The notes below the pieces were generated by a model. That model did not search any database. It worked only from the letters and a program-made list of their open reading frames with translations, and had not been told where the DNA came from. Shown in pieces: positions 38,003 through 46,205 of a stretch of DNA of 64,000 nucleotides. The position numbers were made by a program, and so were the translations under genes. The DNA is from Lachnospiraceae bacterium (GTDB lineage Bacteria; Bacillota; Clostridia; Lachnospirales; Lachnospiraceae): positions 62,001-126,000 of the forward strand of contig JAIKYU010000027.1 in NCBI GenBank assembly GCA_024682835.1. The letters are read 5' to 3'. Position 1 is the first letter of the stretch; each line of letters begins with the position of its first letter.

Positions 38003-39454
38003 CTATTTTCCCGCGCCGCGATAAAGAAGCTCCATTTTCAGATCATACAGCTTTTTTGAAAGATCGACGAACATGGGATGCGGGCGGTAGAGTCTTCTGG
38101 TTCCCTCCCAGAGCGAATTCAGCTCCTGTATGCAGGCTTTCCTGATCTCCATCACGGACGGCGTCTGATAGACACACTCGCCGTCCACGAAGATCGGCTG
38201 CATCAATTCCCGGATCGTGTAATGGCCCGCCGGCAGCGTCATCTTTTTCCACGGCTCCGTCGGATCAAACAGCTTCAGATCCTCCTTGCCGGAACACGGC
38301 TCATCCGTCAGACAGATCAGATCCGCCCTGATCATATGATCCTCGTCGTAGATCCGGATGATCTTTTTGTCGCCCGGATTGGTCACCTTATCCGTATTCT
38401 CTGAAATCTTGATGACGGGCCTCATCTGTCCGTCATCGCCCATGATGGCTGCCAGCTTATAGACACCGCCGAGAGACGGGTTGTCCTTGGCCGTGATCAT
38501 ATGAGTGCCCACACCCCAGGAATTGATCGCGGCTCCCTGCGACTTCAGGGATGTGATCAGCGTTTCGTCCAGATCATTGGAGGCGGTGATGATGGCATCA
38601 TGGAAGCCCGCCTCATTGAACATTTTCCTTGCCTCCTTGGACAGATACGCCAGATCCCCGCTGTCCAGACGGATACCGTATTTGACAAGCGGCGTGCCGG
38701 CATCACGCATCTCCCGGAAAACACGGATGGCATTCGGCACACCGGATTTTAGAGTGTCATAGGTGTCCACCAGCAGAATACAGCATTCCGGATAGAGCTC
38801 CGCGAAGGAACGAAATGCGCTGTATTCATCAGGAAAACTCATGATCCAGCTGTGCGCATGGGTCCCCCAGACCGGAACACCAAAGAGCTTTCCTGTCATC
38901 AGATTGCTCGTCGCCGCGCAGCCGCCTATCATCGCCGCCCTCGCGCCGTACACCCCCGCATCGGGGCCCTGCGCACGGCGAAGGCCAAATTCCACCACGT
39001 CGTCACCGCCGGCCGCAAAACAGACGCGCGATGCCTTGGTGGCAATCAGAGACTGATGATTGATCATATTTAACAGCGCCGGTTCCAGAATCTGCGCCTC
39101 CAGAATCGACGCGGTCACCTTGACGATCGGCTCCTGCGGAAAAATCAGGAACCCCTCCGGAACGGCATGGATGGATCCGGTAAAACGGAAATCCCTTAGA
39201 AAGGTGAGGAAATCTGCCGAAAAATGCCCGGTTTCCCGCAGATAGTCAATGTCCTCCGCATCAAAATGAAGATTCCGGATATAGTCGATCACCTGCTCTA
39301 AACCAGCCATGATCGCATAGCCTCCGCCGAAAGGATTCGTGCGGTAGAACATGTCAAAAACAGCAAGCCGGTTCTGGTTCTGATTCCTGTAGTAGCCCTG
39401 CATCATCGTGAGCTCATACAGATCCGTCATCAAGGTCAGATTTCGCTTTCCCAT
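38003..39454 (-). CDS. pncB: Nicotinate phosphoribosyltransferase
   Basis: A 483-residue NAPRTase, which joins nicotinate and PRPP to make nicotinate mononucleotide for NAD salvage. Typical segments are TLMTDLYELTMMQGYY (N-terminus), FGLRRAQGPDAGVYGARAAM with the conserved catalytic region, GTHAHSWIMSF and RLDSGDLAYLS. The ATG at 39454 has GAGG about 9 bases upstream; the longer GTG start at 39472 lies over that site. It follows hypA by about 70 bases. Confidence 0.95.
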   Translation of the reverse strand: MGKRNLTLMTDLYELTMMQGYYRNQNQNRLAVFDMFYRTNPFGGGYAIMAGLEQVIDYIRNLHFDAEDIDYLRETGHFSADFLTFLRDFRFTGSIHAVPEGFLIFPQEPIVKVTASILEAQILEPALLNMINHQSLIATKASRVCFAAGGDDVVEFGLRRAQGPDAGVYGARAAMIGGCAATSNLMTGKLFGVPVWGTHAHSWIMSFPDEYSAFRSFAELYPECCILLVDTYDTLKSGVPNAIRVFREMRDAGTPLVKYGIRLDSGDLAYLSKEARKMFNEAGFHDAIITASNDLDETLITSLKSQGAAINSWGVGTHMITAKDNPSLGGVYKLAAIMGDDGQMRPVIKISENTDKVTNPGDKKIIRIYDEDHMIRADLICLTDEPCSGKEDLKLFDPTEPWKKMTLPAGHYTIRELMQPIFVDGECVYQTPSVMEIRKACIQELNSLWEGTRRLYRPHPMFVDLSKKLYDLKMELLYRGAGK

Positions 39455-39525
39455 CTCCCGTTTCCTCTTCACTTCCGCTTTTATGCCCCGTTATACGAGG
39501 TGGGCTGTCCTGTGCGCTTCACCCG

Positions 39526-39894
39526 TCAGCGTCCTTCCACCTGCAAAAGACGCGCACCGGTTCCGGTTCCCTTCATCAATACACCGTCCCCGCCGCAATG
39601 CGGGCAGATAAAAGGATTCCGTCCCTCCCCGGAGGCAGCGCGCACGTCATGTTCAAACTCAAGCCGGCACTGCACGCATTGCAGCATGGCCGGCCTTTTA
39701 AGAATCTCCAGCTCGGCGTTCTCCGCCACAGTGCCCTCGCTGGCCGTCTCAAAATACAGCCTCACGCAGTCCGGTTCGATGCCGGAGAGCTCGCCCACCT
39801 CCACGCAGATGCGGGTGAGCTGTGTCAATCCTTCCTCACGTGCCGTCCGTTCACTCTCCTCCAGAAGACCCATGACAAACGGCAGTTCATGCAT
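39526..39894 (-). CDS. hypA: Hydrogenase/urease nickel-insertion protein HypA
   Basis: A 122-residue HypA with the nickel-binding MHE start (H2) and a zinc site of two CxxC motifs (C73-C76 and C97-C100). HypA works with HypB to load nickel into NiFe hydrogenase. Here no hypB-F or hydrogenase genes lie nearby, so its client is elsewhere or different. It overlaps the tadA stop by 8 bases, which favours the ATG at 39894. Confidence 0.9.
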   Translation of the reverse strand: MHELPFVMGLLEESERTAREEGLTQLTRICVEVGELSGIEPDCVRLYFETASEGTVAENAELEILKRPAMLQCVQCRLEFEHDVRAASGEGRNPFICPHCGGDGVLMKGTGTGARLLQVEGR

Positions 39895-40369
39895 GATTCG
39901 TCTGCTCCGAGCGGTTCCTCGTCCGAAGCTCACGAAAAAACTGCTTCAGGATCGCGCTGCACTCCGGCTCCAGCACACCCCGCGTGATCTCAGCCTGATG
40001 CATGAAATCCGGGTTTTGAAGAATATTGATGATCGAACCTCCGCTTCCCGCCTTGTCACTGTCCGCGCCGATCACAACCCGGGGAATGCGGGCCTGGATA
40101 ATCGCACCCGCACACATCTGACAGGGTTCCAGCGTGATATAGATCGTACAGTCTTCCAGACGCCAGTCCCCGATGACCCGGCAGGCTCTTCGAATCGCGG
40201 TGATTTCCGCATGCGCCAGCGGTGATCGATCCGTATTCCTGCGGTTGTACCCGCGTCCCAGAATCTCCCCGTCCTTCACGATCACACAGCCGATCGGCAC
40301 CTCTCCGTGCCGCATGGCCAGCCTTGCCTGCGCGAGTGCCTTGCGCATCATCTTTTCGTCATCATTCAT
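39887..40369 (-). CDS. tadA: tRNA(adenine-34) deaminase TadA
   Basis: A 160-residue zinc deaminase with HAEITAI (His zinc ligand and catalytic Glu) and PCQMCAGAI (two Cys ligands). Converts wobble A34 of tRNA-Arg(ACG) to inosine. The motif DKAGSGGSIINILQ with the C-terminal LNHQ-like region fits TadA rather than a cytidine deaminase. Start ATG at 40369. It is divergent from the Rrf2 gene. Confidence 0.92.
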   Translation of the reverse strand: MNDDEKMMRKALAQARLAMRHGEVPIGCVIVKDGEILGRGYNRRNTDRSPLAHAEITAIRRACRVIGDWRLEDCTIYITLEPCQMCAGAIIQARIPRVVIGADSDKAGSGGSIINILQNPDFMHQAEITRGVLEPECSAILKQFFRELRTRNRSEQTNHA

Positions 40370-40398
40370 GGTTGTCACCGTTTGAGGTCTTATTGCTT

Positions 40399-40427
40399 TT
40401 GACCCCGCCACCGGAATGTGTTATACT
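40399..40427 (+). promoter_or_regulatory. Strong promoter of the Rrf2 regulator, predicted leaderless
   Basis: TTGACC (40399-40404), an exact 17-base spacer and TATACT (40422-40427). The ATG of the regulator is at 40434, 6 bases after the -10, where transcription should start, so the mRNA would have no or almost no leader. No ribosome binding site is present, which agrees. Confidence 0.7.
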
Positions 40428-40433
40428 GCGGTC

Positions 40434-40856
40434 ATGAAGATTTCAACGAAAGGCCGCTATGCGCTGCGCGTCATGATCGATCTCGCCCAACACGATAACG
40501 GTGAATTCATCACACTGAAAGACATATCGGACCGCCAGGGAATCACGATCAAATATCTGGAGCAGATCGTCGCGTCCCTGAGCAAGGCCGGCTTTCTTCG
40601 CAGTATGCGCGGTGCCAGCGGCGGTCATCGCCTTTCCAGAAAACCCGCCGATTACCGGGTGGGTGACATTCTCCGCGTCATGGAGGGCGATCTGTGCCCG
40701 GTTGAGTGTACCGCAGACGCCGGGCTGTGTCCACGTGTTGACACCTGCACTACCATGCAGTTCTGGAGCGGTCTCGACAAGGCAATCAACCACTACGTCG
40801 ACAGCTTCACACTGGAGGATCTGATGACCACAGGCGCGTCGGATTATTGCATCTGA
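40434..40856 (+). CDS. Rrf2-family (IscR-like) transcriptional regulator
   Basis: A 140-residue Rrf2 protein beginning MKISTKGRYALRVMIDLAQH, with the winged helix (ISDRQGITIKYLEQIVASLSKAG), wing (GASGGHRLSRKPADYRVGDI) and a cluster loop with Cys at 88, 92, 99 and 105. The C92-C99-C105 set resembles IscR's 92-98-104 iron-sulfur ligands. Such regulators sense cluster status and repress suf or isc genes. The suf operon here lies about 14 kb away, not adjacent. It probably regulates itself too. Confidence 0.92.
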   Translation: MKISTKGRYALRVMIDLAQHDNGEFITLKDISDRQGITIKYLEQIVASLSKAGFLRSMRGASGGHRLSRKPADYRVGDILRVMEGDLCPVECTADAGLCPRVDTCTTMQFWSGLDKAINHYVDSFTLEDLMTTGASDYCI

Positions 40857-40869
40857 CCCGTCCCGCGGC

Positions 40870-40898
40870 TTGACTTTTTTCCTCACATTCGCTACGAT
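40870..40898 (+). promoter_or_regulatory. Promoter of SRP RNA
   Basis: TTGACT (40870-40875), 17 bases and TACGAT (40893-40898) give a start near 40905, matching the predicted 5' end of the SRP RNA. It lies right after the Rrf2 gene stop. Confidence 0.65.
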
Positions 40899-40904
40899 GG
40901 TTGC

Positions 40905-41004
40905 GGTCGTCGGTCCCGCGCAAGGAGGGCCCGCGAACCGTGTCAGGTCGGGAACGAAGCAGCACTAAGCGGATTTCCACCTGTGTTGCGGGGTGCCGGC
41001 GATC
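40905..41004 (+). ncRNA. ffs: Signal recognition particle RNA (short 4.5S-type)
   Basis: About 100 bases with the conserved apical motif GTGTCAGGTCGGGAACGAAG followed by CAGCACTAAGCGG, the Ffh-binding asymmetric loop and tetraloop of the domain IV hairpin. The 5' end (GGTCGTCGGTCCCGCGC) pairs with the 3' end (TTGCGGGGTGCCGGCGATC), closing the long hairpin. Short form, without the Alu domain of Bacillus 6S-like scRNA. No clear terminator is seen before the convergent gene at 41010. Confidence 0.9.
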
Positions 41005-41009
41005 AATAT

Positions 41010-42044
41010 CTAGAATGCTTTTCCGTCCAGGTATTTCAAATAGCTGTCTACCATCAGTGAGATCTTGAGCGTCAGCGCATCATCAAAATCCCGGATGTCC
41101 AGTCCGATGTCCTTTTGCAGCTTGTCTATGCGGTACACCAGTGTGTTGCGGTGCACAAACAGCTTGCGCGCCGTCTCCGACACATTCAGATCATTCTCAA
41201 AAAACTGGTCGATGGTGATGCGGGTTTCCTCATCGAGCGTCAACGGAAGCTTGTCGCCAAAAACCTCCGTGATAAACATCCGGCACAGATTCGCCGGCAG
41301 CTGGTAGATGAGGCGTCCGATTCCCAGCTTACTGTAGGCATTGATGGCGTTCTCCGCGTAGAAAATTCTGCCGACCTCAATTGCCAGCATGGCTTCCTTG
41401 TAGGATTTGCTCAGATCCTTCAGATCATTGACCGGTGTGCCGTATGCCACACGCGCGTTAATCATGGCCTCCGTATTGAGCATCCCCACGATACCGGCAG
41501 CAATCGAATCCATCTCCTCTTCACCCATGTCATCCGCGAGCGCCTTGATCACGATGAGACTGCTCTCATCCACCGCCGTGACATAATCACCGCTGCCAGG
41601 GGTAAACATGCCGTTCAGGTAGTCCGCCGCCGAGGTTTCCTCCACGGAACCGACATCCACGAGATAAATCACCCGCCGTACGGTATCCTCAATCCGCAGC
41701 TTCCTTGCCCGGTTATAAATATCGACAAGAAGAAGATTGTCCAGCAGAAGATTCTGAAAGAAATTATTCTTGTCGATGCGATCCTGATAGGCAATCAGCA
41801 ATTCATGAAGGGAAGCCGCCGCGATCCGCTCCACCATCTCCGCGTTTTCGCCTGCTGTCGTCAGCGTGTAGCGGACCTGCTCGTCATCCCACACGGGAAT
41901 CCGTTCTCTTTCAGCGAAAGCCTCCGGTTCGTCCGCACCGGTCATGACCACGATCTCTTCGCGCAGATCGTACACGGCGATCGCGGTTCCCGTGATCGCC
42001 GAGAGCTCCTCCATGGCGCGTTTGATGGTCTGCTTTGTGATCAT
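41010..42044 (-). CDS. PucR/CdaR-type helix-turn-helix regulator
   Basis: A 344-residue regulator. The N-terminal part (residues 1-60) resembles a small sensor domain; the middle is a GGDEF-like/CdaR-type region; the C-terminus is the PucR-type helix-turn-helix (FFENDLNVSETARKLFVHRNTLVYRIDKLQ, then GLDIRDFDDALTLKISLM). Such regulators often govern purine, sugar-acid or other carbon genes; target unknown. The ATG at 42044 has AAGGGGA upstream and is 1 base after the stop of the small upstream gene, so it belongs to the galE operon. Confidence 0.86.
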   Translation of the reverse strand: MITKQTIKRAMEELSAITGTAIAVYDLREEIVVMTGADEPEAFAERERIPVWDDEQVRYTLTTAGENAEMVERIAAASLHELLIAYQDRIDKNNFFQNLLLDNLLLVDIYNRARKLRIEDTVRRVIYLVDVGSVEETSAADYLNGMFTPGSGDYVTAVDESSLIVIKALADDMGEEEMDSIAAGIVGMLNTEAMINARVAYGTPVNDLKDLSKSYKEAMLAIEVGRIFYAENAINAYSKLGIGRLIYQLPANLCRMFITEVFGDKLPLTLDEETRITIDQFFENDLNVSETARKLFVHRNTLVYRIDKLQKDIGLDIRDFDDALTLKISLMVDSYLKYLDGKAF

Positions 42045-42045
42045 T

Positions 42046-42315
42046 TCAGTCCCCTTCGGAAAGAACCTGAATATCCATGAAATCAAATTCTACATCTTCG
42101 ATAAAGGCATCCCGGGTAAACCGGCACCGGTCATGTGTGCGAAATTCCTCCACGGTGGATTTAAGCCAGATCGGACGCGGAAGATCAAATTCCTCACAGG
42201 CTTTGTCTATGGCGCGCCGGATCTTTTTCGTGCGGCTATCAAGGCCATCATCCTCGACGACCAGATCCCGCAGCAGATGATTATCCCTGAACAGCCTGAC
42301 CCAGAGACGAAACAC
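42046..42315 (-). CDS. Small conserved protein of unknown function
   Basis: An 89-residue soluble protein starting with GTG at 42315 (FRLWVRLFRDNHLLRDLVVE...), with GAGGA 8-9 bases upstream and 10 bases after the galE stop. It ends 1 base before the regulator ATG. It has a mixed basic/acidic composition, no signal or helix anchors, and a PIWLKSTVEEFRTHDRCRFT segment. I recall similar short proteins annotated only as hypothetical in Clostridia, but cannot name a family. The reading frame is closed both sides by overlap spacing, which supports a real gene. Confidence 0.75.
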   Translation of the reverse strand: MFRLWVRLFRDNHLLRDLVVEDDGLDSRTKKIRRAIDKACEEFDLPRPIWLKSTVEEFRTHDRCRFTRDAFIEDVEFDFMDIQVLSEGD

Positions 42316-42325
42316 CGGACCGTCC

Positions 42326-43342
42326 TCAGTCCGTGTATCCGTTCGGATTGTTCTTCTGCCAGCGCCAGGAGTCCTCGCACATCTCACGGATCCCGTTTTC
42401 AGCAACCCAGCCCAGCTCACGCTTCGCCTTTTCCGGCGACGCGTAATTGCACGCGATATCACCGGCTCTGCGCGGCTTGATGACATACGGAATCTTAACG
42501 CCGCTGGCCTCCTCAAAGTTTTTGACTATCTCCAGAACGCTGTAGCCGGTCCCCGTGCCGAGGTTGTAGATGGAGAGCCCGCTGCCCGGTGCCAGCTTCT
42601 TAAGCGCACAGACATGTCCCTTTGCCAGATCCACCACATGGATATAATCGCGGACACCGGTGCCGTCCTTCGTGTCATAGTCATTTCCGAAGACATTCAG
42701 TTCCTTCAGTTTGCCCACCGCAACCTGCGTGATGTACGGCATGAGGTTGTTGGGAATGCCGTTGGGATTCTCCCCGATGGTTCCGGATTTATGGGCTCCG
42801 ATCGGGTTGAAATAACGAAGCAGAACCACATTCCACTCCGGATCCGCCGATTGTATGTCGGAAAGGATCTGCTCCAGCATGGATTTCGTCCAGCCGTACG
42901 GATTGGTGCATGGTTTTTTCGGAGACTCCTCCGTGACGGGGACCGCATCTGGATCGCCGTATACGGTCGATGAGGAAGAAAAAATGATGTTCTTCAGGCC
43001 GTGTCTGCGCATCTCATCCACCAGCGTCAACGTGCCGGTGATGTTGTTGTCATAATACTCCCAGGGCTTGGCCACGGATTCACCGACGGCCTTCAGCCCG
43101 GCGAAATGAATCACGCTGTCAATCGACTCCTTTTCGAAAATCTCCGCCAGCGCTTTCCTGTCACGGATGTCCGCCCGGTAGAATTTTGCCTGCCTGCCGG
43201 TGATCGCTGCGATCCGTTCCAGAACACGCTCATCGGCATTGTAGAGGTTGTCCATGATCACAACCTCATGCCCTGCCTGCTGCAGCTCAACTACCGTATG
43301 ACTGCCGATATATCCTGCTCCTCCGGTTACCAGAATTGCCAT
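42326..43342 (-). CDS. galE: UDP-glucose 4-epimerase
   Basis: A 338-residue extended short-chain dehydrogenase that interconverts UDP-glucose and UDP-galactose. The NAD loop is TGGAGYIGSH, the catalytic Ser-Ser-Thr is in SSSSTVYGD, and YxxxK is in PYGWTKSMLEQ. It follows the UDP-sugar pyrophosphorylase gene by 29 bases, so they share an operon. Confidence 0.95.
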   Translation of the reverse strand: MAILVTGGAGYIGSHTVVELQQAGHEVVIMDNLYNADERVLERIAAITGRQAKFYRADIRDRKALAEIFEKESIDSVIHFAGLKAVGESVAKPWEYYDNNITGTLTLVDEMRRHGLKNIIFSSSSTVYGDPDAVPVTEESPKKPCTNPYGWTKSMLEQILSDIQSADPEWNVVLLRYFNPIGAHKSGTIGENPNGIPNNLMPYITQVAVGKLKELNVFGNDYDTKDGTGVRDYIHVVDLAKGHVCALKKLAPGSGLSIYNLGTGTGYSVLEIVKNFEEASGVKIPYVIKPRRAGDIACNYASPEKAKRELGWVAENGIREMCEDSWRWQKNNPNGYTD

Positions 43343-43371
43343 CCTCCACCGCCTTTCCGCAATCGCTTTTT

Positions 43372-44598
43372 CTACAGTTCAATCCCGTTCTGTTTACAAA
43401 GCTCCCGGGCACTTTCCACCGAGTCGATGCCGGTGGGATTTTTGATGGGCGCAAATTCCCGCTCCCGCACAACCTCATAGGGGAGGCAGTCGCTGAACTG
43501 ATGAATCATATCCAGCACCAGCTGTTCAAATTTGCAGCCATTCGGTTCCGCGGGCTTGACAGGCTGCCCGTCGTCGTCGATGTGAGGGATCTTCTTCTCC
43601 ACAACATGCAGCGGAAGCGATTCCTTTGCGATCCGTTCAAGGGCATCCACACGGAAGAGATAATTCAGAATGACGCCGAAATTATAGGCCGGTTCGCCCT
43701 TCTCGTCCTTCGCGTCCATCATCTCCTGAGAAAGCTCGTAATATTCCACAATGGAGGGTCTGCCGTCCTCGAGGCAGACCACACCGACCCGTTCGTCTGG
43801 TGCATTTTTCCGCACGACCTTTTCTCCCGCCTCAACGCCTGCCGCTATCGTAGCGCCGACAAAGACCGGATCCGCAATCCGCTGGAGGACGTTGTCCACC
43901 GCGAAGATGTTCATCCACTCAATTCCCTCCTCATGTACAAGGGGGAGAAGACCCGCCTTCATCAGAGAGGAAAACCAGCCGGCATTGCCATTCGGGGATG
44001 TAGAAATCTCCCACTTGCTGTCCATGTAAACCTTGCCGTCATAATCGGAAGCCGGAGCCATGTCCTGCATAAAAAAGGTGACACGATCAGCCTGGTATCC
44101 GAAATAGTCGTGTTCACTGAGGAAGGCACGGGTCGCATCGTTGTTCTTTTCGCTCGTCATGATGAAAAGACGAGGCCAGGCTCCCGTCTCCCTGACGACA
44201 TTCATCAGGTTTTCAATCAGTCTCTGAAAAATGTAGACCGGATGGGTGAGCCCGATGTCATACATGCCTTTGGGGTTGTCCGATCCCAGACGGGTGCCCA
44301 TGCCGCCGGCGAGGAGAACCGCCGCCACCTTGCCTGCACGGATCGCTTCCCTGCCAATCCCGGCAAATTCTTCCCTGCGCGCTTCAATCTCCGGAAGCTC
44401 CATGGTCTTCATCGGTGAAAAAACACCGCGGGGATAGGTGTGGCCGCGCTTCGCGCAGTTTTCAAGGACACTGAAATCCGTGCGGTCAATCTGGGACAGC
44501 AGGGCATCCTTCTGCCCGTCGTTCAGTTCGTCCCAGTAGCGCAGCACATGGGTCTGTCCAAACTGTTCAAGCTTTTTCTGTGCTTCTGTCAGCGTCAT
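43372..44598 (-). CDS. UDPGP-family UDP-sugar pyrophosphorylase
   Basis: A 408-residue nucleotidyltransferase of the eukaryote-like UDPGP/UAP1 family, with LLAGGMGTRLGSDNPKGMYD (nucleotide loop) and GNAGWFSSLMKAG, EYYELSQEM and YNFGVILNY. It makes UDP-glucose or UDP-N-acetylhexosamine from UTP and a sugar-1-phosphate. Next to galE, UDP-glucose (or UDP-HexNAc) supply for surface sugars is likely; the base choice cannot be read. The ATG at 44598 has AGGAG 6-8 bases upstream. Confidence 0.88.
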   Translation of the reverse strand: MTLTEAQKKLEQFGQTHVLRYWDELNDGQKDALLSQIDRTDFSVLENCAKRGHTYPRGVFSPMKTMELPEIEARREEFAGIGREAIRAGKVAAVLLAGGMGTRLGSDNPKGMYDIGLTHPVYIFQRLIENLMNVVRETGAWPRLFIMTSEKNNDATRAFLSEHDYFGYQADRVTFFMQDMAPASDYDGKVYMDSKWEISTSPNGNAGWFSSLMKAGLLPLVHEEGIEWMNIFAVDNVLQRIADPVFVGATIAAGVEAGEKVVRKNAPDERVGVVCLEDGRPSIVEYYELSQEMMDAKDEKGEPAYNFGVILNYLFRVDALERIAKESLPLHVVEKKIPHIDDDGQPVKPAEPNGCKFEQLVLDMIHQFSDCLPYEVVREREFAPIKNPTGIDSVESARELCKQNGIEL

Positions 44599-44646
44599 AG
44601 GAATCTCCTGTATGCTTATGAATGTCGTGTGGATACAAACGCATTT

Positions 44647-44674
44647 ATTATAGCATAAACGGGAGGATAAACAA
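44647..44674 (-). promoter_or_regulatory. Promoter of the UDP-sugar/galE/regulator operon
   Basis: On the minus strand TTGTTT (44674-44669), 16 bases and TATAAT (44652-44647) with an extended TG, about 50 bases before the pyrophosphorylase ATG. Confidence 0.65.
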
Positions 44675-44747
44675 AGGGGAAAAAGGCGAGGTGCATCCCA
44701 AGGACAATAAAAGCGGCCGACTGCGAGCCAGCTCGAACGCTTATTCT

Positions 44748-44890
44748 TTACGAGCCACGCGTCATCCATAAATCCGCAAAGCGGATTTATGGATGCGCGG
44801 CTGTCGCCGCATGTCAAGCCCAACAAAAAAACCGGGGGGCAAGCAATCTTGCCCCCGGCTTTTTTGTTGTCCTTGTCGCGTGGCTCGTAA
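44748..44890. repeat. 14-bp inverted repeats enclosing a hairpin and terminator
   Basis: TTACGAGCCACGCG at 44748-44761 is repeated inverted at 44877-44890. Between them lie a perfect 15-bp hairpin (44763-44777 with 44781-44795, loop AAA) and a long bidirectional terminator (44821-44870). The layout resembles a small inverted-repeat element or a compound transcription barrier. No gene is supported in the 407-base gap 44599-45005. Confidence 0.6.
44821..44870. terminator. Bidirectional intrinsic terminator
   Basis: A near-perfect stem of about 22 bp (CAACAAAAAAACCGGGGGG against its complement ending GGCTTTTTTGTTG) has A-tract and T-tract on the two sides, so it can stop transcription in both directions. 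It separates the sugar ABC ATPase gene from the UDP-sugar operon. Confidence 0.75.
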
Positions 44891-44963
44891 CAAACGCGGC
44901 GGTTCGGGCTTGTCCGATTCGCTGCGGCGCAGGCGCCTTGCTCATCGGAGCCCTATCGCATGG

Positions 44964-45001
44964 GCAACACCATCAACTCGCTTTCGCTCGTTGGGTGTTG
45001 C
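44964..45001 (-). terminator. Hairpin after the MsmX-type ATPase gene
   Basis: GCAACACC (44964-44971) pairs with GGTGTTGC (44994-45001), with further inner pairing (CAAC/GTTG). It lies 5-42 bases past the stop at 45006 but has no T-tract, so it may protect the 3' end rather than terminate. Confidence 0.4.
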
Positions 45002-45005
45002 TCCA

Positions 45006-46115
45006 TTAGTTCGTGATCACTTTCTCGGTCTCTTTGTCAAAGACATGGATCTTTTCTACATCGAATGCGAACTTTACCTTGTCGCCGGGGCGGGCCGTCG
45101 TGCGAGGATTGACCCGAGCGGTGACCGGGAAGCCTGCGAGATCGAAATACAGATAGACTTCTGCACCCAGAAGCTCGTAGACGTTGATGGTTGCTTCGAA
45201 GGTTGCCTGCGCCATGGAAACGCGCGCTTCATCATCGTAGACGTTTTCGGGACGGATACCGAAGGTGACGGTCTTTCCTGCGTAATTGCCGTCGATGAGC
45301 TTCTTGGACTTGGCCGGAGGAAGCTCTATGGCCTGACCCGCAAACTTGAGGGCAGCCTTGTCGCCGCTGACAGCAACCTCTGCATCGAGGAAGTTCATCT
45401 GCGGGGATCCCATGAATCCGGCGACAAACAGGTTCTGCGGCTTGTCATACAGATTCTGAGGCGTGTCGACCTGCTGGATCACGCCGTCCTTCATAACGAC
45501 GATACGGGTTCCAAGCGTCATAGCCTCGGTCTGGTCATGCGTAACGTAGATGATCGTGGTGCCCAGTCTCTGGTGAAGCTTGGCAATCTCGGTACGCATC
45601 TGCACACGGAGCTTGGCATCCAGGTTGGACAGCGGCTCGTCCATCAGGAAGACCTTGGGATTACGGACAATTGCACGTCCCATGGCAACACGCTGTCTCT
45701 GACCGCCGGACAGAGCCTTCGGCTTTCTGTCGAGAAGCTGTGTCAGATCAAGAATCTTGGCCGCATCCTTAACCATCTTATCGATGTCCTGCTTCGGCAC
45801 CTTGCGGAGCTTCAAGCCGAATGCCATATTGTCATACACGGACATATGAGGATACAGAGCGTAGTTCTGGAAAACCATCGCGATATCGCGATCCTTGGGT
45901 TCCACGTCGTTCACAACCCGGTCGCCGATCTTTAAGGTACCGCCGGAGATGTCCTCCAGACCTGCGATCATACGCAGTGTCGTCGACTTACCGCATCCGG
46001 AAGGACCGACAAAGATGATGAATTCCTTGTCCTGGATCTCCAGATTGAAGTTCTTCACCGCTTCAAATCCGTTGGGGTAAACCTTGGTAATGTTTTCAAG
46101 TGATAAGCTTGCCAT
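45006..46115 (-). CDS. msmX: Sugar ABC transporter ATP-binding protein (MsmX/UgpC type)
   Basis: A 369-residue ABC ATPase with Walker A (GPSGCGKSTTLRMIAG), Q-loop (VFQNYALYPHMSVYDNM), signature (LSGGQRQRVAMGRA), Walker B (VFLMDEPLSNLD) and a C-terminal TOBE/regulatory domain (FGIRPENVYDDEA). No permease or binding protein lies beside it, the normal case for MsmX, a shared ATPase that energises several carbohydrate importers. The start has AGGAGG 7 bases upstream. Flanked by terminators, so single-gene. Confidence 0.93.
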   Translation of the reverse strand: MASLSLENITKVYPNGFEAVKNFNLEIQDKEFIIFVGPSGCGKSTTLRMIAGLEDISGGTLKIGDRVVNDVEPKDRDIAMVFQNYALYPHMSVYDNMAFGLKLRKVPKQDIDKMVKDAAKILDLTQLLDRKPKALSGGQRQRVAMGRAIVRNPKVFLMDEPLSNLDAKLRVQMRTEIAKLHQRLGTTIIYVTHDQTEAMTLGTRIVVMKDGVIQQVDTPQNLYDKPQNLFVAGFMGSPQMNFLDAEVAVSGDKAALKFAGQAIELPPAKSKKLIDGNYAGKTVTFGIRPENVYDDEARVSMAQATFEATINVYELLGAEVYLYFDLAGFPVTARVNPRTTARPGDKVKFAFDVEKIHVFDKETEKVITN

Positions 46116-46205
46116 GTTTTCCTCCTAATACAGGTGAAACAATGTCAATAGTTGCCAAATACAGAAAATATTTTATCGCGAAACCGTCACTTTGCCTATG
46201 GTGTT

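Noticed and set aside
44599..44826. N-terminal extension of the pyrophosphorylase to 44826
   Set aside because: It covers the promoter and the inverted-repeat element; the ATG at 44598 has a good ribosome binding site and starts the conserved sequence.
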